Positions 1 to 8,963 of a DNA stretch of 64,000 nucleotides are shown one piece after another. Below the pieces are notes generated by a model that saw nothing but the letters and a program-made list of their open reading frames with translations, made no database searches and was not told where the DNA came from. Location: NCBI GenBank assembly GCA_965237855.1, contig CBDEGK010000003.1, positions 310,001 through 374,000 of the forward strand, written 5' to 3'. Both the position numbers and the translations under genes were made by a program. This DNA comes from CBDEGK01 sp965237855 (GTDB taxonomy: Bacteria > Pseudomonadota > Gammaproteobacteria > Pseudomonadales > Halieaceae). Each line of letters opens with the position of its first letter. Position 1 is the first letter of the stretch.

Positions 1-557
1 TGGCATCTTTGGTCATGGTCCATTCATAGCCAATCAACGCGGTGAAATGTCCCGGCTTGTTGAACTGGTCGGCGGTGCTGACTTGCCGCTGCCAGATATT
101 GTTGTTTACCGAGGGCTCATTGAGCGGGTCGATCCCCGGCAGCATGCCGTCGTAGGCCCATTTGCCGAAGGCAGCAAAACCGTCGCCGCTCTGCCAAAGG
201 TCATACACTTCACGACCCCAGGGATTTTCTATAAAGGCTGGCATCGCCTCCTTGATGGCTATCGGCAAACCCAGGCTTTCAGCGTGGTCGGACACCACCA
301 GGAAATCCAGCGGCCGCGAGATGCGGGCTTTGACACCGGTACTGGACGTCACCTCTTCACCCATGGCAAAGCGATAGGCCTGGTCCGGTGTCAGGGTGGT
401 ACCAATCATGCCGGCGTCGGTGGAGTACTGGGTGTGCAAGTGGGTGTCGCCCCAGTACACCCTCTCCATACCGGTACGATCAACATAAGGGGAATAGTCT
501 GCAGCCAGGGTGCTTGCAGCCAAAAGCGGGCTCAGTAGCAAAGCCGTCCATTTCATT
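1..557 (-). CDS. DUF3604 family secreted protein, 3' end outside window
   Basis: The minus-strand frame opens at ATG 557 and stays open to base 1, so about 185 N-terminal residues are visible and the C-terminus lies off the left edge. It begins with a signal peptide (MKWTALLLSPLLAAS, then a likely cut after LAA). Next comes the DUF3604 hallmark near residue 35, WGDTHLHTQYSTDAG, and a later VVSDHAESLG motif, both rich in possible metal-binding His and Asp as in PHP-type metal hydrolases. It starts 22 bases after the upstream LLM gene and is probably cotranscribed with it. The family has no settled reaction. A second DUF3604 gene lies at 57062-59239, there in a sulfatase operon. Confidence 0.85.
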
Positions 558-579
558 ATTGTTCTCCTGCTGGCGTTGA

Positions 580-1596
580 TCAGCGCAAATGATCGGGAAT
601 GATGCCCTCCAGTATAGGCTCGCAGGCCTCCCGGGTGGGTGCTGGCAGGGTCACGCTGAGTAAATCAGAGGATCCGTTCAATATGTCAGACACCCGCTTC
701 TGACAATCAGCTATCGGACCTACAATCGCCACCGAACCCGCCAATTCGTCACTGGTTGCCGCCATAGCCGCCTTTGATGCGCCCTCGGCATACGCGGCCT
801 GTACTTCTGCTACATTGTCGGCGTAACCCAAACCGGCCGCGGCTTTCGCGTAGGGGCTGCTGGCCGGACCGTAGTAAACGGCAATGCCAAACTTGAGCAT
901 CTGCAACAGGGCGGTGGTGTCATCACCGATCATCAGCTGCATGCCGCCGACGATGGTCACCGCATCGGTATCGCGCCCCGCCGCGGTAGATGCGCTTGAG
1001 ATGGCCTCTTTGCCCTTTTCGAACCCCGCCATCGGTAGCAGGTTGGGAATCCAGCCATCGGCTTTCTCGCCGCACAGCTTGAGGCTGTTTTCTAACAGGG
1101 CCCCATGCCAGATGGGGATGCGATTGCGCAGCGGCTCGAAGCCGAGCTTCACCCCCGCCACCTGGAAGATCTCGCCTTCGTAGGGGCTGCGGTCCCGGTC
1201 CCAGATGCGATGGTAAATTTCAATCGTCTCGCGAGTGCGCTGCAGGGGCTTTTCGAAATTGAGGCCGTGCCAACCCTCCACCAAATTCGGTGTGCTACTG
1301 CCGAGGCCGAGGATAAAGCGTCCACCGGACATTTCATCGAGAGTGGCAGCAGTCTGTGCCAATACCGCGGGCGAGCGGGAAAACACATTGGCCAGACCAA
1401 AACAGACATGAATATTTTCCGTCGCCGCCAACAAGCGATCACACAGGGTGAAACCATCGCGGCCGAAAGACTCGGGGATGCTGACACTGTGGTAGCCGAG
1501 TTCATCGGCGAGACGGACAATTTCGACCGCCTCATCCCAGCTGGTCATACGGTCCCAGAGGCCGAGGTTTAATCCGAGGGGTAGTCTTTTTTTCAA
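580..1596 (-). CDS. LLM class flavin-dependent oxidoreductase
   Basis: This is a 338-residue luciferase-like monooxygenase-fold protein that would use reduced FMN or F420 in the cytoplasm. The fold is supported by the N-terminal LGLNLGLWDR strand, EIVRLADELGYHSVSIPES, the conserved DEMSGGRFILGLG stretch and the later KLGFEPLRNRIPIWHGAL region. The start is TTG at 1596. The Shine-Dalgarno-like AAGGAG and the start codon itself both lie in the palindromic repeat at 1590-1671, so that repeat has become the translation start region. The DUF3604 gene follows after 22 bases. The substrate cannot be read from the sequence. Confidence 0.85.
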   Translation of the reverse strand: MKKRLPLGLNLGLWDRMTSWDEAVEIVRLADELGYHSVSIPESFGRDGFTLCDRLLAATENIHVCFGLANVFSRSPAVLAQTAATLDEMSGGRFILGLGSSTPNLVEGWHGLNFEKPLQRTRETIEIYHRIWDRDRSPYEGEIFQVAGVKLGFEPLRNRIPIWHGALLENSLKLCGEKADGWIPNLLPMAGFEKGKEAISSASTAAGRDTDAVTIVGGMQLMIGDDTTALLQMLKFGIAVYYGPASSPYAKAAAGLGYADNVAEVQAAYAEGASKAAMAATSDELAGSVAIVGPIADCQKRVSDILNGSSDLLSVTLPAPTREACEPILEGIIPDHLR

Positions 1597-1671
1597 GGGG
1601 TCAGACTCCTTGATCGAGATGATGAGGGATATCTTTATACCAGAGTTTCAAGGAGTCTGACCCCTTGAAAA
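1590..1671. repeat. REP-like inverted repeat, copy 1
   Basis: Two 24-base arms, 1590-1613 and 1648-1671, are perfect reverse complements around a 34-base spacer. The core is AAGGGGTCAGACTCCTTG and its complement. A related palindrome with GGGGTCAGATCCC core lies at 4173-4219. The element sits between the TonB receptor and the LLM gene, and its left arm holds the TTG start of the LLM gene. The GGGGTCAGA/TCTGACCCC core resembles extragenic repeats common in proteobacteria, but no transposase for it is present here. Confidence 0.85.
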
Positions 1672-1672
1672 G

Positions 1673-1700
1673 AAAAAAGCCGGGCTGTTTCCAGCCCGGC
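1673..1700 (-). terminator. Rho-independent terminator of the TonB receptor gene
   Basis: On the minus strand GCCGGGCTGGAAACAGCCCGGC forms a 9-bp GC-rich stem followed by a run of six T. It begins 27 bases after the receptor stop codon. It should end receptor transcription before the LLM gene, which would then need its own promoter. Confidence 0.9.
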
Positions 1701-1726
1701 CTCATTGTAGCTACAGCAGTGACGAC

Positions 1727-4021
1727 TTAATAGAAGTTGTATGTCACCTCTACACCGTAGTGACGGCCTTTGGCTAATGGGGAGAACGTGCCCCCCAGGG
1801 GTACCCCACCCAATGTCGCAGGCAGTGAAGTATCGCCACCATGCTTGGCCTCGTCGGTCAGGTTTTTGCCGTAAAGGCCGACAACCCAACTACCGTTGTT
1901 GGAGTAAAAATCCAGTCCCGCATCAATAATGTCCTGCTCATTGATGATACCGCGGTTGTTGTCGTTATAGGCCGACTCGTCACGATGCGCATAGCTGCCG
2001 CGTGCATTCATGTACCAGTTGCTACTTATATCAACATCCCAACTGAAGGCGAGGCTATAGGTCCATTCCGCAGCGCGGGGTAGATCGAGATCCTTGTCGT
2101 GATCATCAACAATGGTGTCACCGTTGAGATCAAAGAACACGTCCTGGTATTCGGGATCAACGTAGCCGATAGAGGCCATCAGCAGGAAGCTGTCTGTTAC
2201 CGCGAAGGTGCCATCAAGCTCAAGACCCAGGATCTCCGCATCGGCGGTGTTCTTAATGATCTGAACAACGCCAGCAGTAGGATCTGGCAGGTTCACTTCA
2301 CGCTGCATATCCTGGATTTCATTGTAGAACAAGGCACCGTTCAAACGTCCACGCCCGAACTCAGTCTTGAAGCCGATTTCATAGTTGTCGACCTGCTCCT
2401 CATCGAATGGGCCCGGACCATTGTTAACCAGGTCGCCAGAGGTATTGCGCAGGTTGTAACCACCGGAGCGGAAGCCGCGGGTCCAGTGTGCGTACATTCT
2501 GGCATCATCATTAATGTGCCAGGTACCACCCAATTTGGGTGACCAGCTTTCCCACTTCTCATCGTCAGCAAAATCAAATGGACAGGTGCCATCAACGACG
2601 TTGCAGGGGTCTTTGGGAACACTCAAAGAGGCGATTTTGACCTCTTTCTCTTCCTCGGTATAGCGAAGTCCGGCGGTCAGTGTGAATGTATCGGTGATGT
2701 CGTAATCGCCAGCAATAAAGATTGCCGCAGTTTCAACCTCGTATTCGCCGCCACCATCCTGAATTAATGCAAAATTGTCGTCGCCCGGCACGGCCAAGCC
2801 CAACAGGTTGCGGCGCTCGTGGTAAACGATCTCATTCTGGAACCAGTAAACACCAGTAGTCAGGTTCAGCTTGTCTGCGATGATGGTGTTGTAGCGCAAT
2901 TCGTTGCTGAATTGCTCGGCTTCGGTGTTAGCCGGTGCATGGAACAGGCTCACGGGTTGAGCGTCGATGTCGCTCAAAGTATCCCCTTCGCTATCACGCC
3001 AGCCAAAGATATTAGTGATAGTCCCGTTATCGCCGACCTGCCAGTTGAATTCGGCTGAAAACAAGTTGGTTTCTGTAGTCTGGTATCCCTTCTCATCGAT
3101 TGAAAACTCGAAATCGTCTCGATCAAAGTTCTCCGGGGTTCCGTCCACGCCTGGAACATAGACGAGTGGATCACTGGGGTCCGTTCGCGGTAAAAGTACG
3201 GGGCCTGGTGTGTGCGATTGCGCGGCGGCACCGTCGCCTTCAATTTCGCTGTACTCGTACTTGACGAATATGTCGAAGGTATCAGTGGGCGACCAAACAA
3301 AACTGGGGCGAATCATTTTCTGTTCGATGGCGCCGTGATCATCGCCATTAAATTCGTTTTCGAACCAGCCATCGTCGTCGTTGTAGTAGGCGGTCACTTT
3401 GGCGGCAAAGCTATCGCTTAAGGGTCCACTTACGCTACCCATCAGGTACTTGTTGTAGCCGCCATCAGAGCCAGCATCGACCGCTGCGCGGATAGTCGCT
3501 TCAAATTCTTCACCGGGGCGCTTGGAGTTCATCAAAATCGCACCACCGGTGACATTGCGACCGAACAGGATACCCTGCGGCCCACGCAATACTTCGATAC
3601 TGCCAAGGTCGAAGGTGTCGAAGATAATTCCGTTGTTAAGGCCCAGGTAGACGCCGTCTACGAACACGCCCACGGTAGGGTCAATGGAGGGAATGGAGCT
3701 GTTAACACCCAGGCCACGAATTGAGAAGTTGGCAGTACCTTTGGTGGTGCCAATTTCGTCCAGCGCCACGTTTGGCATACCGACCGCCAGGCTAGTCAAA
3801 TCACGGACCTTCATGGCCTCAATTTGATCAGAACCCAGGGCGCTGACGGACAAAGGCACATCCTGGGCACCCTCTTCCCGTTTCCGGGCGGTAACCACAA
3901 CCTCTTCAAGCAGTGCCGAGGTCGCGCGCTTGGGCGCATCCTGGGCTTGTACAGATGTCGCAGCCAGGACAAGACCAATGGCCGCAGCCATCGGGTGTAA
4001 CGTTAAGGTTTTGCGGAACAT
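1727..4021 (-). CDS. TonB-dependent outer membrane receptor
   Basis: This 764-residue protein has a signal peptide ending near VQAQ, a TonB box region (LLEEVVVTARKREEG, about residues 38-52), a plug domain with EVLRGPQGILFGRNVTGGAI, and a beta-barrel ending in the typical aromatic terminus (GVEVTYNFY). It should import a large or scarce substrate across the outer membrane using TonB energy. The plug signature is the type common in sphingomonad and marine gammaproteobacterial receptors for hydrophobic or glycan substrates, but the ligand is unknown. The ATG at 4021 follows AAGGTAGG. A terminator lies directly downstream, so it appears monocistronic. Confidence 0.92.
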   Translation of the reverse strand: MFRKTLTLHPMAAAIGLVLAATSVQAQDAPKRATSALLEEVVVTARKREEGAQDVPLSVSALGSDQIEAMKVRDLTSLAVGMPNVALDEIGTTKGTANFSIRGLGVNSSIPSIDPTVGVFVDGVYLGLNNGIIFDTFDLGSIEVLRGPQGILFGRNVTGGAILMNSKRPGEEFEATIRAAVDAGSDGGYNKYLMGSVSGPLSDSFAAKVTAYYNDDDGWFENEFNGDDHGAIEQKMIRPSFVWSPTDTFDIFVKYEYSEIEGDGAAAQSHTPGPVLLPRTDPSDPLVYVPGVDGTPENFDRDDFEFSIDEKGYQTTETNLFSAEFNWQVGDNGTITNIFGWRDSEGDTLSDIDAQPVSLFHAPANTEAEQFSNELRYNTIIADKLNLTTGVYWFQNEIVYHERRNLLGLAVPGDDNFALIQDGGGEYEVETAAIFIAGDYDITDTFTLTAGLRYTEEEKEVKIASLSVPKDPCNVVDGTCPFDFADDEKWESWSPKLGGTWHINDDARMYAHWTRGFRSGGYNLRNTSGDLVNNGPGPFDEEQVDNYEIGFKTEFGRGRLNGALFYNEIQDMQREVNLPDPTAGVVQIIKNTADAEILGLELDGTFAVTDSFLLMASIGYVDPEYQDVFFDLNGDTIVDDHDKDLDLPRAAEWTYSLAFSWDVDISSNWYMNARGSYAHRDESAYNDNNRGIINEQDIIDAGLDFYSNNGSWVVGLYGKNLTDEAKHGGDTSLPATLGGVPLGGTFSPLAKGRHYGVEVTYNFY

Positions 4022-4172
4022 ATCAACCTACCTTTTTTGGTTTAGTTAGGATCGTGAATTCGTTAGTTGTTCTTATATGTCTACTTTAACGAATTCCCAG
4101 CACGCACCCTCAGCCAACTAGTACCAATTAGAGATAGATCAATAGATTCCTGCCAACTATTACCAGAACTAA

Positions 4173-4219
4173 AAAGGGGTCAGATCCCTTTTTTCTCTTT
4201 AAAGGGATCTGACCCCTTT
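4173..4219. repeat. REP-like inverted repeat, copy 2, likely also a terminator
   Basis: Arms 4173-4191 and 4201-4219 are perfect 19-base reverse complements (AAAGGGGTCAGATCCCTTT) around a 9-base pyrimidine loop. It lies 12 bases after the alcohol dehydrogenase stop and is followed on the minus strand by a T run, so it probably ends that operon. The core matches copy 1 at 1590-1671 apart from one transition and the flanks. Confidence 0.85.
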
Positions 4220-4231
4220 GTAGTGCTAGTA

Positions 4232-5251
4232 CTAACTAAACTTTGTCAGCACTTTGCATTGAGTGGAAGGCGTACGCAGGGCCTCAAAGGCCGCCGGCAT
4301 TTCTTCCAGATCGATCACATCGGTGACCATGGGGGAGGCATCAATACGGCCCTGGGCCAGCATGGCAATCACGGTCTCAAAATCATCCCGGGTATAGGCA
4401 ATGGCAAACTGGAACTGCAGTTCCTTCACCAACGCCAGGAAGGGCATAAAGGTATCCGGCTGTTCACACACCCCCACACCCACGATCTTGCAGTGGCGAG
4501 GCGCCATTTCCACACATTGCTGGATCAACCCCGGGACACCAACACACTCAAATATCATGTCCGCCTCACCGCCGGTGGCGTCGGCAAACTGTTCCGCCAG
4601 GTCTTTGGCGGGATCAATGACGGCCGTTGCGCCCAGCTGCGTGGCCAGCTCCTTACGTTTTTCCGCAAATTCAGAGATCACCACATCCCGCGCGCCCAGG
4701 AAACGGGCCCACAGCGCGACCGCCAGGCCCACCGGACCACCGCCAGTTATCAGTACCCGCTGGCCCGCCTTCATGCCAGCCACGCGCACTGCGTGCAAGC
4801 CGACCGCCAGGGGTTCGATCACTGCGGCCTTTTCCATCGCCAACTGATCAGGCAGGCGAATAGTTTCCAGGGCGCCGGTGGTAACGTACTCGGCAAAGCC
4901 GCCCGGCACATCCAGGCCGGTACATTTCAGTTCTGCACATTCGAAAGGTCGGCCGGTGACACATTGCACGCATTTCCCGCAGGACAGGAACGGCAGCGAA
5001 CAAACCCGGTCGTCCTTGCCCCACTGGTTCTTGAGGGATTTACCCACCTCGACTACCTCGCCTACAAACTCGTGGCCAAGAATCGAATCGCAGGCCACGG
5101 TGGCCGCGCCTTCGCGGGTCGAATGCAGGTCGGTGCCGCAAATGCCGCAGTACCCCACCTTCACTACCAATTGATCATCAGCGGGGGTCGGGTCTGCGAC
5201 ATCTTCAACCACCATGAGTTTGCCGACTTGTTTGAACACTACTGCTTTCAT
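4232..5251 (-). CDS. Zinc-dependent alcohol dehydrogenase (MDR family)
   Basis: This 339-residue cytoplasmic NAD(P)-linked alcohol or polyol dehydrogenase has the catalytic zinc site near C38 (CGICGTDLH), H60 and E61 (GHEFVGEV). The structural zinc cysteines are at about 91, 94, 97 and 105, and the nucleotide-binding stretch VLITGGGPVGLAVAL is near 165-179. It resembles the threonine/sorbitol dehydrogenase branch, but the substrate is not determined. It starts 19 bases after the ThuA-like gene, with an AGAGG ribosome site, so the two form an operon divergent from the SDR/2-oxoacid dehydrogenase operon. An alcohol-oxidising step in the same pathway is an inference. Confidence 0.9.
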   Translation of the reverse strand: MKAVVFKQVGKLMVVEDVADPTPADDQLVVKVGYCGICGTDLHSTREGAATVACDSILGHEFVGEVVEVGKSLKNQWGKDDRVCSLPFLSCGKCVQCVTGRPFECAELKCTGLDVPGGFAEYVTTGALETIRLPDQLAMEKAAVIEPLAVGLHAVRVAGMKAGQRVLITGGGPVGLAVALWARFLGARDVVISEFAEKRKELATQLGATAVIDPAKDLAEQFADATGGEADMIFECVGVPGLIQQCVEMAPRHCKIVGVGVCEQPDTFMPFLALVKELQFQFAIAYTRDDFETVIAMLAQGRIDASPMVTDVIDLEEMPAAFEALRTPSTQCKVLTKFS

Positions 5252-5270
5252 GAAAATCCTCTATGTTTAG

Positions 5271-6098
5271 TTATATGTTTTGTTGTCTGGCCCAACGATG
5301 GGCCTCGTCACTGGCGACCCAGCGAATGGCATTGTGCAGCAGCCGCAGATAATGTTCGTTCTCATATGCAACCGGATCATCGCCGCCCTGCAAATAAACA
5401 ATGGGGCTGTTGCGGTAGTGTTTGACCCAGCCCACCAGGTTGCTGCCGGTTGGGTGCGACCAGCCCTCGCGGCTGAACATGTTACCCGCCAATGCCTGCC
5501 TTGCGGAATAGAACTCGCTGTCTTCGAAACTGAAATCACTGGCCAGCAATGGCGTGAACGACTCGGAAAACTGCGGGCACAGGTAAAGTTCATCGGTAAT
5601 CGAAAAACGTGCTGGCACCCCCTCGGTCACCGGATGGTCAGTCAACACCGACACCGTTTGTTCCACCTGGTGGCGATAACCGGAATCGGGCCAGTCTCGG
5701 CCCCTGAGTCGACCGGGTCGGTAATGAAAACGCCCGCCGACTATCTCGGCGTATTCGGCCCAGGCCGGCCAGCCGGCAATGCTGTGGTGCATGAACACAA
5801 AGCCCATACCCGCCTCCAGCAGCCCCAGCAAACCCTCTTTGAAGGCCGCATCGGGCTCGACCAGTGCCGGCGGGTCCTCCACGGCAAAGTTAATACCGGG
5901 CATGTCGTAGCACACCACGGCGTCAAAACTGTCCTTGAGGGAGGGCCGCATCAATAGCTGGCTGGCGGGCTGCTCCACCAGCGACCAGCGGAAGTCCTCC
6001 ATCACTTCAAACATTTGACTGAAGGCATCCTTTTCATAGGGATGACCGCGGGCACAAACCAGCAACTGCCGATCGGCATTGTAATTAATGGTGCTCAT
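5271..6098 (-). CDS. ThuA-like domain protein 1
   Basis: This 275-residue soluble protein has the ThuA (trehalose-utilisation-like, glutamine-amidotransferase fold) layout: an N-terminal LLVCARGHPYEKDAF, a central GMGFVFMHHSIAGWP where amidotransferases carry their nucleophile, and a C-terminal LLHNAIRWV. No signal peptide is seen. ThuA-like proteins often accompany sugar or unusual catabolic genes and their reaction is mostly unknown. It is the first gene of a two-gene operon with the alcohol dehydrogenase. It is one of three ThuA-like genes in the window (also 6986-7750 and 56176-57030) and is about 250 bases from the start of an operon holding the second. Confidence 0.85.
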   Translation of the reverse strand: MSTINYNADRQLLVCARGHPYEKDAFSQMFEVMEDFRWSLVEQPASQLLMRPSLKDSFDAVVCYDMPGINFAVEDPPALVEPDAAFKEGLLGLLEAGMGFVFMHHSIAGWPAWAEYAEIVGGRFHYRPGRLRGRDWPDSGYRHQVEQTVSVLTDHPVTEGVPARFSITDELYLCPQFSESFTPLLASDFSFEDSEFYSARQALAGNMFSREGWSHPTGSNLVGWVKHYRNSPIVYLQGGDDPVAYENEHYLRLLHNAIRWVASDEAHRWARQQNI

Positions 6099-6127
6099 GG
6101 GTACCTAAACTAGCCGAGAAAAAAAAT

Positions 6128-6145
6128 ACAGTCAATTCTGATTGT
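6128..6145. promoter_or_regulatory. Putative operator, site a of a recurring motif
   Basis: ACAGTCAATTCTGATTGT is a near-palindrome (ACARTCA-N4-TGAYTGT) flanked by an A tract and a T tract. It lies between the divergent ThuA/alcohol dehydrogenase and SDR operons. Related sites occur at 22587, 24862, 27805, 32938 and 34310. Confidence 0.5.
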
Positions 6146-6217
6146 TTTTTTTAGCTGCTTCGGTAAACTTTGCTATTCTTTTTTTAATCCCTATCAATAA
6201 ATAATGAGGAAGAAGCG

Positions 6218-6970
6218 ATGGATCTCGGACTGAGTGGCAAGAAAGCAGTAATTACGGGCGGTTCCAAGGGTATTGGCCGCGCCATCGCCAAACTGATGGT
6301 CGCAGAAGGGGCCGATGTGGCTATTTGTGCCCGCAACGGTGAGGAAGTGGACGCTGCCGTGGCTGAACTGGGTGGAAACACCATTGGCGCCGCGGTTGAC
6401 GTGGCCGATAAAGAGGCCCTGCAGGGCTGGATCGCCAGTGTGGCCGAGCAAATGGGCGGTATCGACATCCTGGTAGCCAATGTCAGCGCCGGCGGCGGTC
6501 AGATGGATGAAAACGGCTGGAAAGCCAACCTGGAAGTCGACATATTCGGCACCACCCGCGCGATTGAAGCCGCCATGTCCTCCCTGCAAGCCTCGGAGGC
6601 CGCATCAGTAGTCATTATCGGCACCACTGCCGCGGTGGAAGATTTCCTCGGTCCACAAACCTATAACGCCATGAAAGCGGCCCTGATCGTGCACGGCCAG
6701 GGCCTGGCCCAGGCATTGGCGGGCAGCGGTATTCGCGTCAACAGCGTATCGCCCGGACCAATCATGATTGCAGGCGGCGCCTGGGACTTTATCCAGAACA
6801 ACCTGCCAGACATCTACAACTCCACCCTGGCGGGCCAACCTTCCGGCCGCATGGGCACGGCAGACGAAGTGGCCAATGCGGTTGCCTTCCTGGCCAGCCC
6901 TGCGGGCAGCTGGATTACCGGCGTCAACCTGGTGGTCGATGGCGGTTTCACCAAACGCGTACAACTGTAA
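6218..6970 (+). CDS. Short-chain dehydrogenase/reductase (SDR)
   Basis: This is a 250-residue classical SDR. The cofactor motif TGGSKGIG is at 13-20, the NVSAG variant of the NNAG motif near 88, and the active-site Y149-x3-K153 in QTYNAMKAA. The C-terminus NLVVDGGFTKRV is also typical. It would oxidise a hydroxyl or reduce a keto group with NAD(P). It opens a plus-strand operon with ThuA, an acyl-CoA dehydrogenase and the 2-oxoacid dehydrogenase genes; the next gene starts 15 bases later. GAGGAAGAAG sits just before the ATG. The substrate is unknown. Confidence 0.9.
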   Translation: MDLGLSGKKAVITGGSKGIGRAIAKLMVAEGADVAICARNGEEVDAAVAELGGNTIGAAVDVADKEALQGWIASVAEQMGGIDILVANVSAGGGQMDENGWKANLEVDIFGTTRAIEAAMSSLQASEAASVVIIGTTAAVEDFLGPQTYNAMKAALIVHGQGLAQALAGSGIRVNSVSPGPIMIAGGAWDFIQNNLPDIYNSTLAGQPSGRMGTADEVANAVAFLASPAGSWITGVNLVVDGGFTKRVQL

Positions 6971-6985
6971 GCTGGGCTTGTTGCA

Positions 6986-7750
6986 ATGAGTGCTGCGATG
7001 AGTAAAGCGGATCGTCTCGACGTCTACCTGGTAGCCGGCGGCAAGTATCACAATATTGATTACGCCCGCCTCGAACTGCTCAAGCTTATCACTGAGCAGC
7101 CGCGACTTAAGGTGCAGGTAGGCTCCGATTATTCCCAGATCGACGAGATCTGTGAAGCGGACTTCATCATCTCCTACACCTGTGACGTAATGCCCACCGC
7201 AGCGCAAACCGAGCGGCTGTGCGAAGCGGTGAGTGGCGGCAAAAAGTGGTTTGCCCTGCACGGCACCAATTCGATCCTGCGTTTCCTGGAGGATGGGCGA
7301 GTCAATTGTCCCCGCGACAACCCGGCCTTCATGGAGTTACTCGGCAGCCAATTCCTCTCCCATCCGCCCATCATGCCTTACGAAGTTGAGGTCAGCGACC
7401 CGGATCACCCACTGGTCAAAGACATTCCCACTTTCACAGTGGACGATGAGTTGTATCTCAGCGAACACCACGGCGACAATCAGCACTTGTTGCTACACAC
7501 TTACTTCTCCGGCACCACCGAGGGCTTCGTCGATGCCGAATGGGACTCTGAAGAACCCCGTCCCTGCATGTATATTCACCCTTATAGCGAAGGCCAGGTG
7601 TTGTACCTGACGCTCGGGCACTGTCGCGGCAAGTACGACATGCAGCCGATGATGGAGGTCTATCCCGAGCCCGAGTTTGGCGCCTGGAAAACCGACGAGT
7701 ACTACGAACTGCTGCGCCGCGGCATTCGCTGGGCGATGGGTACTTTGTAG
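6986..7750 (+). CDS. ThuA-like domain protein 2
   Basis: This 254-residue protein lacks a signal peptide and has ThuA-type segments: DVYLVAGGKYHNIDYARLE at the N-terminus, KKWFALHGTNSILRF at the nucleophile elbow region, DELYLSEHH, and a closing RRGIRWAMGTL. It has the same layout as the product of 5271-6098 but is clearly diverged. Two ATG codons, 6986 and 6998, are possible starts and neither has a strong ribosome site. It sits between the SDR and acyl-CoA dehydrogenase genes, so its role is probably in the same catabolic route. The reaction is not known. Confidence 0.85.
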   Translation: MSAAMSKADRLDVYLVAGGKYHNIDYARLELLKLITEQPRLKVQVGSDYSQIDEICEADFIISYTCDVMPTAAQTERLCEAVSGGKKWFALHGTNSILRFLEDGRVNCPRDNPAFMELLGSQFLSHPPIMPYEVEVSDPDHPLVKDIPTFTVDDELYLSEHHGDNQHLLLHTYFSGTTEGFVDAEWDSEEPRPCMYIHPYSEGQVLYLTLGHCRGKYDMQPMMEVYPEPEFGAWKTDEYYELLRRGIRWAMGTL

Positions 7751-7774
7751 ATGGAAACACTGTAGGACAGCCGT

Positions 7775-8950
7775 ATGGATCTGGAATTTACCCCGGAAGA
7801 ATTGGACTTCCAGCAGGAGGTACGCAGCTTCCTGCAGGAAAACTACCCCGCGCATATCAAGGAAGCGACGGCTAAAACCCCGACGGTTTTTGTCGACAAG
7901 GGCCCCTCCATGGAGTGGGCGGCGATCCTGGCAGAAAAAGGCTGGGCGGTACCGAGCTGGCCCGAGGAATACGGCGGCACTAACTGGACCGCCACCCAGA
8001 AATATATTTATGCCATGGAGTGCGCCAAGGCCGGCACCCCACCCTACAACCCCATGGCCATTGGCCTGTTAGCACCCGTGCTGTTTGGTTTTGGTACCGA
8101 AGAGCAGAAACAGAAATACCTGCCCAAGATCGTCAGCGGCGAACACTACTGGTGCCAGGGGTTTTCCGAGCCCGGTTCCGGTTCTGACTTGGCTAGCCTG
8201 AAGCTGAAAGCGGAGAACAAGGGCGACCACTACCTGATCAATGGCTCCAAACTGTGGCAGACCCACGCCCAGTTCGCCGACCATATATTCTGCCTGGTAC
8301 GTACCGACAGCAGCGGCCGCAAGCAGCAGGGCATCACCTTCCTGCTGATTGAAATGGACACCCCGGGGGTGACGGTCGAGCCGATCATAACCATGGGTAT
8401 GGACCACGAGGTCAACCAGGTTTTCTTTGACGATGTCAAAGTGCCTATCGAAAACCGGGTCGGCGAGGAAGGTGAAGGCTGGAAGTGTGCCAAGCACCTG
8501 CTGACCTTTGAACGTGGCGGTGGCACCTCGGCCCACGGCCACCGGGCGGGCCTGGAACACCTCAAAAGCATTGTCGCGGATATCCAGAAAGACGATCCCG
8601 AATTCAACAAAGACCGCCGTTACGATCGTGAGATCGCCAAAATAGAAATCGAGCTCAAGGGCCTGGAAATTTCCGAGCTGCGCGTGCTGTCCGCCTTCGC
8701 CCAGGGCGGCAATCCCGGCGCCCTGTCCTCGGTGCTGAAAATTACCACCGTCGAAATCGAACAACGCACCCACCAATTAGCCGTGGATGTGCTGGGTTAT
8801 AACGCCCTGCCCTTCAAGCAGGAAGACATTGGCCCCGACTATGCGCCCTACGTGGTGCCCACCTACCTCAACAGCCGAGCCGCCTCCATATTCGGTGGCT
8901 CGGCAGAAGTACAACGCAATATTATCGCCAAGGCCGTTCTCGGCCTTTAA
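7775..8950 (+). CDS. Acyl-CoA dehydrogenase
   Basis: This 391-residue FAD enzyme would introduce an alpha-beta double bond in an acyl-CoA. Visible family signatures are WCQGFSEPGSGSDLASL (FAD/substrate loop, near 127-143), FFDDVKVPIENRVGEEGEGW, and IFGGSAEVQRNIIAKAVLG at the C-terminus. The sequence resembles the actinobacterial and proteobacterial FadE subfamily of steroid-type degradation more than the short-chain fatty acid enzymes. It lies 24 bases after the ThuA gene and 13 before E1alpha. A second acyl-CoA dehydrogenase of the complementary type is at 31749-32876; pairing of the two is speculative. Confidence 0.9.
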   Translation: MDLEFTPEELDFQQEVRSFLQENYPAHIKEATAKTPTVFVDKGPSMEWAAILAEKGWAVPSWPEEYGGTNWTATQKYIYAMECAKAGTPPYNPMAIGLLAPVLFGFGTEEQKQKYLPKIVSGEHYWCQGFSEPGSGSDLASLKLKAENKGDHYLINGSKLWQTHAQFADHIFCLVRTDSSGRKQQGITFLLIEMDTPGVTVEPIITMGMDHEVNQVFFDDVKVPIENRVGEEGEGWKCAKHLLTFERGGGTSAHGHRAGLEHLKSIVADIQKDDPEFNKDRRYDREIAKIEIELKGLEISELRVLSAFAQGGNPGALSSVLKITTVEIEQRTHQLAVDVLGYNALPFKQEDIGPDYAPYVVPTYLNSRAASIFGGSAEVQRNIIAKAVLGL

Positions 8951-8963
8951 CAGGAGAAACACC

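Noticed and set aside
4067..5425. A 452-codon plus-strand open frame opposite the alcohol dehydrogenase and ThuA genes
   Set aside because: It is antisense to two genes with clear family motifs, shows no recognisable domain, and arises from GC-biased codon use.
8787..8963. Longer N-terminus for the E1alpha gene
   Set aside because: It lies inside the acyl-CoA dehydrogenase gene in another frame; GTG 8964 has a good ribosome site and gives the normal family start.
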